From Tepidanaerobacter sp. GT38 (GTDB taxonomy: Bacteria; Bacillota; Thermosediminibacteria; Thermosediminibacterales; Tepidanaerobacteraceae), in the NCBI RefSeq assembly GCF_021991635.1, contig NZ_JAFFJA010000013.1, positions 1 through 64,000 of the forward strand: 64,000 nucleotides of DNA. The letters run 5' to 3'. The number at the start of each line of letters is the position of its first letter. Position 1 is the stretch's first letter. Shown one piece after another: positions 1-8,963 of the stretch. The translations under genes were made by a program, and so were the position numbers. Under the pieces are notes generated by a model. It had not been told where the DNA came from. It did no database searches and was given only the letters and a program-made list of their open reading frames with translations.

Positions 1-44
1 TTTTTACTGGTTATTGACATGCCATAAATTAAAATTTTTTTTAG

Positions 45-824
45 CTATAAATTAAAGCAATGGTTTAGAGGGCCACGCCCTTTGCCAAGTTTAAGATTTG
101 CTCTTAGCGCTCCTGTTATATACTCTTTTGCTTTTTTTACGCTTTCAACGATATCAAGGCCCGATGCCAGGTTGCATGCGATAGCTGAAGAGAGAGTGCA
201 GCCAGTTCCGTGAGTATTCGGATTATCAATTTTTGGAGATTCAAACCAGTAAGTATTGCCTTTAATGTAGAGCAAATCATCAGCACAGTCTTCAAGGTGC
301 CCGCCCTTTACAAGCACATAGCCGCAAGTTACTTTTGCGATTTCTTCAGCAGCCTCTTGCATATCTTCTTTGCTTTTTATAGAAAGTCCCGTCAAGACTT
401 CAGCTTCAGGAATATTAGGCGTTATTACCGTAGCAAGAGAAAAGAGATGCATTTTCAATGCATCGATGGCATTATCGCTTAAGAGCTTTCCGCCGCTGGT
501 GGAAACCATGACAGGATCAACTACAATATTTACTGCTTGATAATGCTTTAGTTTTTGTGCTATAACTTCTATAATTTCTATATTTGACACCATGCCGATT
601 TTAACTGCATCCGGTCTTATATCCTGAAAGATGCAGTCCAGTTGCTGGCCTACAAATTCTGGCGTTGCTTCGAAAATGCCGTACACCCCTGTTGTATTTT
701 GAGCTGTCAGTGCAGTGATGGCGCTCATGGCGTACATTTTGTGGGCAGTTATGGTTTTAATGTCAGCCTGTATTCCGGCACCGCCGCTGCAGTCAGATCC
801 TGCTATGGTGAGTACCTTTTTCAC
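45..824 (-). CDS. thiD: Hydroxymethylpyrimidine/phosphomethylpyrimidine kinase ThiD
   Basis: Phosphorylates HMP and HMP-P to HMP-PP, the pyrimidine half of thiamine. The ribokinase-like fold is shown by the N-terminal AGSDCSGGAG substrate/ATP loop, DPVMV in the middle, LVKGGH and the C-terminal THGTGCTLSSA anion-hole motif. At about 260 residues it has the normal family length. An upstream ATG at 839 is possible, but GTG at 824 has GGGAG 8 nt upstream and overlaps the stop of the preceding HAD gene by 4 nt (GTGA), so I prefer it. It is the last gene of the thiM-thiE-HAD-thiD operon under the TPP riboswitch. Family identity is secure. Confidence 0.95.
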   Translation of the reverse strand: MKKVLTIAGSDCSGGAGIQADIKTITAHKMYAMSAITALTAQNTTGVYGIFEATPEFVGQQLDCIFQDIRPDAVKIGMVSNIEIIEVIAQKLKHYQAVNIVVDPVMVSTSGGKLLSDNAIDALKMHLFSLATVITPNIPEAEVLTGLSIKSKEDMQEAAEEIAKVTCGYVLVKGGHLEDCADDLLYIKGNTYWFESPKIDNPNTHGTGCTLSSAIACNLASGLDIVESVKKAKEYITGALRANLKLGKGRGPLNHCFNL

Positions 825-1468
825 AGTATCATCTCCCAATCTTCAAAAGAATCAAGATAAATGTCAGCAATAGCTTTTATCTCTTCTAGTTTCTCGCGAG
901 AGCTTTTATCGTATACTGCCACTACTGAAAGCCCGGCAGCTTTGGCACTTTTTATAGCATGAAGTGCATCTTCAAATACAACTGTTTCGCCTTTAGGAGT
1001 ATTAAGCAATTCCAGTACTTTTAGAAAAAACTCCGGTGTATTTTTTCCCACTCCCGCATCGTAACATGTAAAGATAAAGTCAAAGTATTGTAGCACATCT
1101 AGCCTTTCCAGGGCAGCTTTTGCGAGTTCATGATCGGTAGCGGTGGCAATACACATCCTTACATTTTCTTTGTGAAGTCTTTCCAGAAAAGGCAATACAC
1201 CAGCCTTAAGGGGTACTTTCAAAAAGTAATGATCCTCAATCATACCTAAAATTTCATCGATAATCTCATCTTCACTGCCAGAAATGTGGTATTCTTCTTT
1301 CAAATACTGGGCCGATTGGTTAAGACTCATTGGTTTGAGTATTTCATCAATGTTTTTCGGTGGATTTATGCCTTTTGCTTTCATATATTCTGACCCCAAA
1401 TTTTCCCAAAAGGGCATTGAGTCAAGGAGCGTGCCGTCCAAATCGAATATTGCGCCTTTAAACTTCAT
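821..1468 (-). CDS. HAD-superfamily (subfamily IA) phosphatase in the thi operon
   Basis: A 215-residue haloacid-dehalogenase-type hydrolase. Motif I is FDLDGTLLDS near the N-terminus, motif II the ATAT segment around residue 108, motif III a Lys around 142, and motif IV FED around 166. A helical cap lies between motifs I and II, as in beta-phosphoglucomutase-like enzymes. The ATG lies inside the 3' end of thiE (11-nt overlap) behind GGTGG, so translation is probably coupled. Its place between thiE and thiD suggests a phosphatase on a thiamine-pathway phosphate (thiamine monophosphate or HMP-P). The substrate is inferred from context only; HAD enzymes are poorly predictable. Confidence 0.85.
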   Translation of the reverse strand: MKFKGAIFDLDGTLLDSMPFWENLGSEYMKAKGINPPKNIDEILKPMSLNQSAQYLKEEYHISGSEDEIIDEILGMIEDHYFLKVPLKAGVLPFLERLHKENVRMCIATATDHELAKAALERLDVLQYFDFIFTCYDAGVGKNTPEFFLKVLELLNTPKGETVVFEDALHAIKSAKAAGLSVVAVYDKSSREKLEEIKAIADIYLDSFEDWEMIL

Positions 1469-2105
1469 AATTTACCACCCGAGATGATACCTCTCGCAGT
1501 TCACGTGCAGCAGCAGTAATATTCTCCTGAGCGAAAATTGCCGATACCACCGCAATGCCATCAATGCCGCTTCCTGCAAGTTTTATGGCATTATCTTTGT
1601 TAATGCCGCCAATGGCTACTACCGGAATTGATACTGCCTTGCAAATTTCCTTGAGGGTTTCCAAAGATACTGCTTCGGCATCCAGCTTTGTGGAAGTGGG
1701 AAATACAGAGCCAACGCCTATGTAATCTGCACCGCTTTCTTCTGCTAAAACCGCTTGTTCTACCGTCTGAGCCGAAACGCCCAGGATCTTGTCTGGGCCG
1801 ATTATTTTTCTCACATCTTTTGGGGACATATCGCCCTGACCTACATGGACTCCATCTGCTCCTGCAGCCATTGCCACTTGAACGTTGTCATTGATTACAT
1901 AGGGAATTTTATATTTATCCGTTACGCATTTTATTTCCTTTGCCAGCTGAAGAAAAGCATCGTATTCCAGGTTCTTTTCCCGCAATTGTAAGAAGGTTAC
2001 CCCTGCTTTTATGGCTTCTTCAACCACATCGGCAAGAGTGCGACCTTTCAGCCATGTGCGGTCAGTAACCGCATACAGCAGCATTGAAGATTTATCTAAT
2101 TTCAA
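1458..2105 (-). CDS. thiE: Thiamine-phosphate synthase ThiE
   Basis: Joins HMP-PP and THZ-P to thiamine phosphate. The TIM-barrel family is clear from LYAVTDR at the N-terminus, LQLREKN, INDNVQVA, DGVHVGQGD, GVSAQT, YIGVGSVFPTSTK and VAIGGI. The open frame reaches 2135, but TTG at 2105 has GGGAGG 8 nt upstream and starts about ten residues before LYAVTDR, the usual ThiE N-terminus. An internal ATG at 2084 is the alternative. The TTG start overlaps the thiM 3' end by 14 nt, consistent with coupling. Confidence 0.95.
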   Translation of the reverse strand: MKLDKSSMLLYAVTDRTWLKGRTLADVVEEAIKAGVTFLQLREKNLEYDAFLQLAKEIKCVTDKYKIPYVINDNVQVAMAAGADGVHVGQGDMSPKDVRKIIGPDKILGVSAQTVEQAVLAEESGADYIGVGSVFPTSTKLDAEAVSLETLKEICKAVSIPVVAIGGINKDNAIKLAGSGIDGIAVVSAIFAQENITAAARELREVSSRVVNYEV

Positions 2106-2916
2106 TTTTTGCGCCTCCCTTAATGGCCTCTGCATCTATTTTGCTGACGGCATCGATGAGGTATGTGCGGTAGGAAGCGTTGCCTCCATCTGTCTTTACC
2201 AATTTGTCATAAGCTATCTCACCGGCAAGACCAAAAGCACTTACCGCTGCTGCTGTGGCATCCAGGTGATTTTCCGGATTTGCAGCGCAGTAGGCTGCAA
2301 TTACAGCAGTCAACATGCAGCCGGTGCCGGTGATCTTTGCCATCATCGGATGGCCGTTGCGGATAATGTATGCCTTACTTGCATCTGTTACGATATCGAT
2401 AGCTCCGGAAATGGCAATTACAGCATTCGTTTTTGCACTTAACTCTTTTGCAAAAGAAATGGTTTCATCTAAGTTTTTCTCCGTTACAGCATCGCTTACG
2501 TCTGCATCTACTCCCTTAGTTGTTCCGCTGCCTTTTGAAACGGTTTTTATCTCGGAAATATTTCCCCTTATTACAGCGAACTTAACTTCTTCTAAAAGCT
2601 TAAAGGTAGTGTCTGTCCTGAGGCTTGATGCACCTGCTCCAACCGGGTCCAGGACTACAGGATGGGAAAGCTCATTTGCCTTTTTGCCGGTCTTTAACAT
2701 AGTGGCAATTGTCCTTTGGTTAAGTGTCCCAATATTTATGACCAATGCGTTGCAGATAGCGGTAATTTCCACCGCATCTTTTTCATCGTCAGCCATAATG
2801 GGAGAACCGCCACAGGCCAGAAGTACATTTGCCACATCATTTACAGTGACATAATTTGTGATGCAGTGGACTAAAGGTGTTTTTTGCTGGACATTTTTTA
2901 AGATACTCTCAAACAT
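2092..2916 (-). CDS. thiM: Hydroxyethylthiazole kinase ThiM
   Basis: Phosphorylates 4-methyl-5-(2-hydroxyethyl)thiazole in salvage. Motifs are VHCITNYVT and LACGGSPIM at the N-terminus, PVVLDPVGAGAS near residue 90, RGNISE, and the nucleotide-binding ITGTGCML near residue 195. Length (274) is typical. ATG 2916 follows a strong GAAGGGGG site. It is the first gene after the TPP riboswitch, so the operon is salvage-oriented: thiM for thiazole, thiD for pyrimidine, thiE for coupling. No thiC or thiG is present in the window. Confidence 0.96.
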   Translation of the reverse strand: MFESILKNVQQKTPLVHCITNYVTVNDVANVLLACGGSPIMADDEKDAVEITAICNALVINIGTLNQRTIATMLKTGKKANELSHPVVLDPVGAGASSLRTDTTFKLLEEVKFAVIRGNISEIKTVSKGSGTTKGVDADVSDAVTEKNLDETISFAKELSAKTNAVIAISGAIDIVTDASKAYIIRNGHPMMAKITGTGCMLTAVIAAYCAANPENHLDATAAAVSAFGLAGEIAYDKLVKTDGGNASYRTYLIDAVSKIDAEAIKGGAKIEIR

Positions 2917-3002
2917 AATAAAACCCCCTTCAAAATGTTATCGTTAGCAACAATGCAAACAAAGATTGCTGCTGTGTTCAGGGGACCTTGTTATTTAAAA
3001 CA

Positions 3003-3028
3003 AAAGGGAAGTGCCTAGTAGGTACTCC
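3003..3028 (-). terminator. Intrinsic terminator of the TPP riboswitch expression platform
   Basis: On the minus strand a GGGGAGTACCT / AGGCACTTCCC stem (10 of 11 pairs, 3-nt loop) is followed by TTTTG and then TTTT. It lies between the aptamer and thiM, so ligand binding probably decides termination. Confidence 0.75.
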
Positions 3029-3045
3029 CCTATATAAATGCAAAA

Positions 3046-3135
3046 CGATTCCCTACGTTGGCATTATCCAAATCAGGTAATGAGGGTCGAAGCTGTACTC
3101 GCTTCCTCTCAGCCTGCAACACAAGCTCCCCTGAA
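3046..3135 (-). promoter_or_regulatory. TPP riboswitch (THI-box)
   Basis: The minus strand carries the conserved THI-element blocks in order: GGGGAGC near 3131, CTGAGAGG near 3110, ACCC near 3088, ACCTGATTTGGATAATGCCA in the middle and CGTAGGGAA ending near 3049. These are the pyrimidine- and pyrophosphate-sensing arms. It precedes thiM by about 130 nt with a terminator between them. Thiamine pyrophosphate would switch the operon off. Confidence 0.96.
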
Positions 3136-3151
3136 TATTGAATTTTTCTAA

Positions 3152-3180
3152 ATTTTATCATATAAAAGACTGGGTGTCAA
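3152..3180 (-). promoter_or_regulatory. SigA-type promoter of the thi operon
   Basis: On the minus strand TTGACA (3180-3175), a 17-nt spacer and TAAAAT (3157-3152) lie just upstream of the riboswitch aptamer, placing the start site a few bases before the first paired arm. Confidence 0.8.
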
Positions 3181-3208
3181 TTTTCTGCTATGTTAACAGT
3201 GCTATGGA

Positions 3209-3237
3209 TTGTTTAAAAAAATACTTTGTGATATAAT
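3209..3237 (+). promoter_or_regulatory. SigA-type promoter for the ABC exporter operon
   Basis: TTGTTT at 3209, a 17-nt spacer and a perfect TATAAT at 3232-3237. It lies about 130 bp upstream of the first ABC gene and diverges from the thi promoter. Confidence 0.6.
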
Positions 3238-3364
3238 TTTGTGATGTTAGTAGTTTAACATTTTATCGGCAATCCACGCATATTTGTCTTTGGTTTTCAG
3301 AGGCTGTAATTATACAGTCTTTCTTATTTTAAGGTGCAACTTTAAAAAACAGGAGAGAGATAAA

Positions 3365-5110
3365 TTGAGAACCCTTTTGCCATACATGAGAAAATATATA
3401 GTTTATGCTGTTTTATGCCCATTATTTATGATCTTAGAAGCTTTGGCGGATATATTTATTCCTTATCTCATGTCTCGCATTGTAGATGTGGGGATAGCAA
3501 ATCAGGATATTGAATATATCGTAAAAGTGGGGCTTATAATGGTAGGAGCTGCATTGCTTGCTATGTTCTTTGGAGTTGTAAGTGCCCATTTTGGTGCCAG
3601 GGCAGGTTTCGGATTTGCTGCAGAGATTAGACAGCAGGCCTTTGAAAAAGTCCAGAGTTTTTCTTTTGCAAATCTGGATCAGTTTACGGTGCCGTCACTT
3701 ATAACCAGGCTCACAAATGATTGTAACACCATCGGACAGGTTACCATGATGAGTCTGCGCATGGCTGTGAGGGCTCCTTTTTTAATGCTATTTGCACTAA
3801 TTATGGCCTTTAACATGAACGCAGAGCTAGCAAGGGTGTTTATGGTTGCAGTGCCCCTTACGGCAGCTATAATAGGCGCGGTTTTGCCTAAAGCAAGGCC
3901 CTTATTTCAAAAATTGCAAACCCGTGTTGACAGAGTAAACGCAGTCATTCAAGAGAACTTAATAGGTATCAGAGTCGTAAAGTCATTTAACAGGCAGCAT
4001 CATGAGGAAAAGAGATTTAAAGAGAGAAATGACGCATTAAAAAATACCGCCCTCTACGCTATTTCCCTTGTTATATCCATTATGCCAATGCTTAATTTGA
4101 TAGTCTACTCCACTATTATCGCAGTGCTGTGGTTTGGCGGCAAGCAGGTATCGGCAGGCACCATGGGCAGCGGTGAATTGATTTCCTTTATCACATATAT
4201 TACACAGGTTTTGATTTCACTGATGATGATGTCCTTCTTTTTTATGCAGCTGCTTCGCGGTTCTGCATCAGCAGCAAGGATAATAGAGTTATTAAATACG
4301 GAGCCTGAAATAAAAGAACCCAAGCAGCCTGTAAAGGAATTAAAAGACGGTTCTGTAAGCTTTGAGCATGTCAGCTTTTCCTATCCCGGAAGTCGAGAAA
4401 AAACTCTTAAAGACATTACCGTTCACATAAAATCCGGTGAGATAGTGGGGATTATTGGTTCTACAGGTTCTTCCAAAACTACATTGGTGCAGCTTATTCC
4501 CAGGCTCTACGATGTAACAGAGGGCTCTGTTAAAGTAGGAGGAGTAGATGTAAGGGAATATGACATAAGAGCACTGCGGGATCAAGTAGCCTTCGTTTTG
4601 CAGAAAAACACGCTGTTTTCAGGTACCATTCGTGAAAACATGCTGTGGGGCAACGAAAATGCCACCGATGAGCAAATTATTAAAGCCTTAAAACAAGCAC
4701 AGGCTTGGGAATTTGTATCAAAATATGAAGACGGATTGGATCATAGGGTAGAGCAGGGCGGTGACAACTTTTCAGGGGGACAAAAACAAAGGCTTACCAT
4801 AGCGAGAGCTTTGTTGAAGTCGCCGAAGATTATAATCCTCGATGATTCAACAAGTGCGGTAGACATGGCTACCGATGCCAAAATCCAACGGGTTTTTAAA
4901 TCGGAATTAAAAGACATAACGACTATCATAATCGCGCAAAGAATAGCTTCTATCCAGCACGCAGATAAAATCATTGTAATGCATGAGGGTAAAATAGAGT
5001 CTATTGGAGACCATGCCACATTAATTAAAGCATCTCCTATCTATAGAGAAATATACGAGTCACAGCAGAAAGGGGTGGGTATGGATTGTATAATAGAGGA
5101 AATAGAGTGA
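3365..5110 (+). CDS. ABC exporter half-transporter, degenerate ATPase site subunit
   Basis: Membrane domain (six helices in roughly residues 1-300) fused to a nucleotide-binding domain. The NBD is unusual. Walker A near residue 364 is GSTGSSKT, with Ser where the last Gly is expected. Walker B ends in LDDS, with Asp replacing the catalytic Glu, near residue 490. The switch His is Gln in IIIAQR near 524. The signature FSGGQ (about 467) is intact. This pattern is typical of the partner carrying the inactive site of heterodimeric type IV exporters (BmrCD/TM287-288 type). TTG at 3365 behind AGGAGAG is preferred to the upstream in-frame ATG at 3284. It overlaps the next gene. Confidence 0.9.
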   Translation: MRTLLPYMRKYIVYAVLCPLFMILEALADIFIPYLMSRIVDVGIANQDIEYIVKVGLIMVGAALLAMFFGVVSAHFGARAGFGFAAEIRQQAFEKVQSFSFANLDQFTVPSLITRLTNDCNTIGQVTMMSLRMAVRAPFLMLFALIMAFNMNAELARVFMVAVPLTAAIIGAVLPKARPLFQKLQTRVDRVNAVIQENLIGIRVVKSFNRQHHEEKRFKERNDALKNTALYAISLVISIMPMLNLIVYSTIIAVLWFGGKQVSAGTMGSGELISFITYITQVLISLMMMSFFFMQLLRGSASAARIIELLNTEPEIKEPKQPVKELKDGSVSFEHVSFSYPGSREKTLKDITVHIKSGEIVGIIGSTGSSKTTLVQLIPRLYDVTEGSVKVGGVDVREYDIRALRDQVAFVLQKNTLFSGTIRENMLWGNENATDEQIIKALKQAQAWEFVSKYEDGLDHRVEQGGDNFSGGQKQRLTIARALLKSPKIIILDDSTSAVDMATDAKIQRVFKSELKDITTIIIAQRIASIQHADKIIVMHEGKIESIGDHATLIKASPIYREIYESQQKGVGMDCIIEEIE

Positions 5111-6933
5111 AGCCACAATTTGGACACAGACGGCTGCGCCCCAAGGATGCAAAAAACACTTTAATTAGACTGTTTAGCTATTTTAGGTTTAATAAAGTGC
5201 TTTTTTTCGGCGGCATATTCTTTATCATAGCTTCATCATTTTTGGAAGTTGCCGCGAATGGCATGTTAAGTCCCATCATTGATACAATTGTTAAAGGCGA
5301 AAGCACAGCCCAAGTAATCAGGTATATTCTCATAATGGGAGCAATCGTAATTTCAATTTCTATTTTCCAATATTTAGGGAATCTTTTTATGGCGAGATTG
5401 GCCCAGGGAACTGTTCACAGAATTCGCGAAGAAATGTTTTCGCACATGCAAAAGCTGCCTATTTCGTATTTTGACAAACAGACTCATGGAGATTTAATGT
5501 CTACTTTTACCAATGATGTGGATATGCTAAATCAATCCCTGGAACAAAGCGTATCTCAAATAATCGTTGCCGTTATAACAGTGGTTGGCTCTTTTACTAT
5601 GATGTTTATCTTAAGTCCCGTGCTTACATTTGTAGTGGTGCTGATGCTGGGAGTAATGTTTACAGCCATAAAATACGTAGGTCAAAAGTCGGCGCAAAAT
5701 TTCCGCTTTCAGCAAGCTGCCCTTGCTGATATGAATGGATATATAGAAGAGATGATGTCGGGGCAAAAAGTTGTAAAAGTATTTAACTATGAAGACAAGG
5801 CAATTGACAGGTTTTTAGAAAAGAATGAACAACTTCGCAGGGCAAGCACGCAAGCGTCTACTTACGGTGTAATGCTTATGCCGATTATGGGCAACTTATC
5901 CTATGTGCTATATGCACTTACGTCAATGCTTGGTGCATTTTTAGTTATGAAAAATGCAATGACCGTAGGAAACATTGCATCGTTCTTGCAATATACGAGA
6001 AGCATATCGCGGCCAATTACAATGGTTTCCAACCAACTAAATACTCTGTTTGCGGCTTTGGCAGGTGCAGAGCGAATTTTTGAGTTTCTAGATGAAGAAG
6101 TAGAGACAGATGAAGGTGATGTATGCCTTGTCAGAGAAGGGGAGGGAGCTCCTTACTGGAAAGTTCCTAAGGAAAATGGAGAATATGAGAAAGTACCCCT
6201 TCGAGGCTTTATTACTTTCAAAAATGTTAACTTTGGTTATGAATCTGGGCGCAGAGTATTAAACAACATAAATCTTTATGCAAAACCCGGCCAGAAAATT
6301 GCCTTCGTTGGTTCAACCGGTGCCGGGAAGACAACTATAACGAATCTTATAAACAGATTTTACGAGATAAATGAAGGCACTATACTCTTTGACGGAATAG
6401 ATATCAAACGCATTAAAAAACAGGATTTAAGAAGCACCATGAGCATTGTGCTTCAGGATGTCCATTTATTTGAGGGGACAATTGCGGATAATATCAGATA
6501 TGGCAGGCTTGATGCCACAGATGAGGAAGTGGTTGAAGCTGCAAAGCTGGCCAATGCCCATTACTTCATCAAAAACTTACCAAATGGTTATGACACCATG
6601 CTTACGATTGACGGCCAAAATCTTTCTCAGGGTGAGCGCCAGTTGCTTTCTATTGCAAGGGCAGCCATCGCTGACCCCACCATACTCATACTTGATGAAG
6701 CCACATCTTCTGTAGATACTAGAACAGAAAAGCTAATCGCAGAAGGTATGGACAAACTAATGGAGGGCAGGACCACATTTGTAATAGCCCATCGACTGTC
6801 AACGGTCCGCGATGCAGATGCGATAATGGTATTGGAACAGGGTGAAATTATTGAACGGGGAGACCATGAGGCTTTGATGAAACAAAAGGGACGTTATTAT
6901 GCGCTAAATACAGGTGCGTTAGAATTACAATGA
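5107..6933 (+). CDS. ABC exporter half-transporter, catalytic partner
   Basis: Second half of the heterodimeric exporter: six-helix membrane domain, then an NBD with canonical Walker A GSTGAGKTT (about residue 401), Walker B LILDEATSS (about 527) and switch His in IAHRLS (about 561). Its signature is LSQGE rather than LSGGQ (about 505). That signature faces the partner's degenerate Walker site, while this subunit's intact Walker A/B pairs with the partner's FSGGQ, giving one working ATPase site. GTG 5107 follows AGAGGA and overlaps the upstream stop (GTGA); TTG 5086 is an alternative. The substrate is unknown; multidrug or peptide export is usual in this class. Confidence 0.92.
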   Translation: MKPQFGHRRLRPKDAKNTLIRLFSYFRFNKVLFFGGIFFIIASSFLEVAANGMLSPIIDTIVKGESTAQVIRYILIMGAIVISISIFQYLGNLFMARLAQGTVHRIREEMFSHMQKLPISYFDKQTHGDLMSTFTNDVDMLNQSLEQSVSQIIVAVITVVGSFTMMFILSPVLTFVVVLMLGVMFTAIKYVGQKSAQNFRFQQAALADMNGYIEEMMSGQKVVKVFNYEDKAIDRFLEKNEQLRRASTQASTYGVMLMPIMGNLSYVLYALTSMLGAFLVMKNAMTVGNIASFLQYTRSISRPITMVSNQLNTLFAALAGAERIFEFLDEEVETDEGDVCLVREGEGAPYWKVPKENGEYEKVPLRGFITFKNVNFGYESGRRVLNNINLYAKPGQKIAFVGSTGAGKTTITNLINRFYEINEGTILFDGIDIKRIKKQDLRSTMSIVLQDVHLFEGTIADNIRYGRLDATDEEVVEAAKLANAHYFIKNLPNGYDTMLTIDGQNLSQGERQLLSIARAAIADPTILILDEATSSVDTRTEKLIAEGMDKLMEGRTTFVIAHRLSTVRDADAIMVLEQGEIIERGDHEALMKQKGRYYALNTGALELQ

Positions 6934-6945
6934 GGTGCAAAAGAT

Positions 6946-6974
6946 AAAAAGGCCTTTAATGGCCTTTTTATTTT
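6946..6974 (+). terminator. Rho-independent terminator after the ABC pair
   Basis: AAAAAGGCC / GGCCTTTTT stem with a short TTTAAT loop, followed by TTTTTATTTT. It lies directly downstream of the second ABC gene. Confidence 0.85.
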
Positions 6975-7134
6975 AAGCCAGCCCAAGGAGGGCTACCGTT
7001 AGCATTTTGCTCCAGGGGCGGTTGATTTCAGCCTTTGTCTGCAACTTTATAAAGTGACAAGGCTTATCATAAATGTATTAAATAAGATTATGTAGGAAAA
7101 AATGTGATATATAAAAGTGTCCGGAGTGGTATCT

Positions 7135-7935
7135 TTGTGTGAATTTTGCACCAAACACGGAGAAGGCAAGAAATGGTATGAAATCATGGAGCACTATTCA
7201 ATGGAATTGTTAAAAGACCCAGGCCGTAAAGCATATATCGAACAATTCGTTTCAAATATTAGAAACAATTCGATGGATAATTTCGGCAAATTGCAATGGG
7301 TAAAAAACAAAGCGCCATTAGCACACCGCTTTATAAAAAAAATAGTTACAGCTCATTTAAAAAAATACCACTTTGGTCAGGTGATACCCATTGAAGATGC
7401 CGAAAGTATAGTAGAAAACGTCCAATCCATTACTAGAATTCCGTGCATATGCCGAAGCGTTACAGCAGGAAAAAATAATGCCAGGTACTGTCTACTCCTG
7501 GGCATTGATCCTACAGGTTTAAATATTGATTGGCCTGAATTAAAAACTAGCTTTGAGGTGCTTGTTCCTGCCGATGCTAAAAAGATTCTCAGAGTTTTTG
7601 ACAGGCAGGGCTTGGTTCACTCCATCTGGACTTTTAAAACACCTTTTATCGGTGCTATATGCAATTGTGATAGAGACTGTTTAGCTTATAAATATCAAAT
7701 AAGCGCCGATTTGACAGATATTATGTTTAAGTCTGAGTATGTGGCACAAATAGACAGAGATTTATGTATAGGATGCCGCAGTTGCATGAGCTTTTGCCAA
7801 TTTGGAGCAGTAGAATATTCAATTGCAGACGGTAAGTGCCATATAAACCCTCACAAATGTTACGGCTGTGGAGTGTGCCGAAATGCCTGCAAAAAACAAG
7901 CTATAAAACTAACTGACAAACAAATTTCATCATGA
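7135..7935 (+). CDS. Ferredoxin-like 4Fe-4S protein with cysteine-rich N-terminal region
   Basis: The C-terminal 60 residues hold two classical [4Fe-4S] motifs, CIGCRSCMSFC and CYGCGVCRNAC, the second without the usual terminal Pro. The first 200 residues carry further Cys: CEFC at the start, CICR near residue 105, a Cys in RYCLLLG, and CNCDRDC near 185. They show no match to a family I can name. Additional clusters or a metal site are possible. TTG 7135 with GGAG 8 nt upstream is the best start; GTG 7117 is possible. It stands alone between two terminators. A cytosolic electron-transfer or sensing role is inference. Confidence 0.75.
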   Translation: MCEFCTKHGEGKKWYEIMEHYSMELLKDPGRKAYIEQFVSNIRNNSMDNFGKLQWVKNKAPLAHRFIKKIVTAHLKKYHFGQVIPIEDAESIVENVQSITRIPCICRSVTAGKNNARYCLLLGIDPTGLNIDWPELKTSFEVLVPADAKKILRVFDRQGLVHSIWTFKTPFIGAICNCDRDCLAYKYQISADLTDIMFKSEYVAQIDRDLCIGCRSCMSFCQFGAVEYSIADGKCHINPHKCYGCGVCRNACKKQAIKLTDKQISS

Positions 7936-8015
7936 CGAGGAGGCTACCTAAGCGGAGCCGTTCATTTTGCCAGTTCCTTTAGAGAAAACAAGGAATACAA
8001 CATCTGAATAATAAT

Positions 8016-8047
8016 AAGCCTTCAGTGGAAGCTTTCACTGAAGGCTT
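8016..8047. terminator. Bidirectional terminator between convergent genes
   Basis: AAGCCTTCAGTG / CACTGAAGGCTT perfect 12-bp stem with an 8-nt loop. It sits between the plus-strand Fe-S gene and the minus-strand prsA. Confidence 0.75.
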
Positions 8048-8063
8048 TAGACGTTTGCCCCTT

Positions 8064-8963
8064 TTATTTATTTAAAAGAATCTCTATTTCATACTCACTC
8101 ATTTTTTCCTGAATCCATGTCTGATATACTGCAGGCAGCTTTTCGTCAAAGAGGATTTCTTTTATTTCATCTTTACATTCTTCATATGTGGCTTCTTTTG
8201 CCGGCTTTTTATCTTCAACCTTAATTATATGGTATCCATAATCTGTTTTAACAGGGTCGCTGATTTGGCCTATTTCCATTGAAAAAGCAGCATCTTCAAA
8301 CTCTTTCACCATTGCTCCTCTAGCAAAAAATCCAAGATCTCCACCTTGATCTTTATTGCTAGTATCTGTTGAGTATTCCTTTGCTAATTCTGCAAAATCC
8401 TCACCGGCATCTAGTTTTTCCTTGACTTCCCTGGCTTTATCCTCGCTGTCAACTAAAATGTGGCTGGCTTTTACCTGTTCTTTCTCATCAAAGCTTTCCT
8501 TGTTTTCTTCAAAGTAAGTTTTCATTTCATCTTCTGTTATTTTGACATCTGAGCCCAACAATTTTTCAATTTTTATATTTACCTTGATATTTTCCTTTAT
8601 ATCATCCAATGAAGCGCCATACATTCCAAGAAACTGTTCGAAGGTCTCACGGCCTCCATACTGCTCTGCTATTTTATCTATTTCCTTTTCTACTTCTTCA
8701 TCTGTAACTTTTACATTTTGTTTTTTAGCTTCCAGGTCAATAATTTTATTGGCAACCAATGCATTAATAGCTGTCTGGCCATTTTCCTTAACTAGATAAT
8801 CATACAGTTCATCTTTTGTAATTACTTCGTTGTTTACTCTAGCCACTACCTCTCCATTAGATTTACCGCATGATACCAGGATAAAGTTAAGCACAAGTGC
8901 AATAACTAAAATCATAACGAACAACTTGGTTTTGTTTATTTTTTCTTTAAAAATTTTCCTCAC
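8064..8963 (-). CDS. prsA: PrsA-like peptidyl-prolyl isomerase lipoprotein
   Basis: Extracytoplasmic foldase. A signal peptide ends in a lipobox LVSC with the lipidated Cys at residue 32. A SurA/PrsA-type helical N-domain follows ([11 protein letters not shown] to about residue 150), then a parvulin rotamase domain at about 163-255 ([39 protein letters not shown]). Length (299) is typical. It is monocistronic with its own terminator. The N-terminal start has no close alternative. Confidence 0.93.
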   Translation of the reverse strand: MRKIFKEKINKTKLFVMILVIALVLNFILVSCGKSNGEVVARVNNEVITKDELYDYLVKENGQTAINALVANKIIDLEAKKQNVKVTDEEVEKEIDKIAEQYGGRETFEQFLGMYGASLDDIKENIKVNIKIEKLLGSDVKITEDEMKTYFEENKESFDEKEQVKASHILVDSEDKAREVKEKLDAGEDFAELAKEYSTDTSNKDQGGDLGFFARGAMVKEFEDAAFSMEIGQISDPVKTDYGYHIIKVEDKKPAKEATYEECKDEIKEILFDEKLPAVYQTWIQEKMSEYEIEILLNK

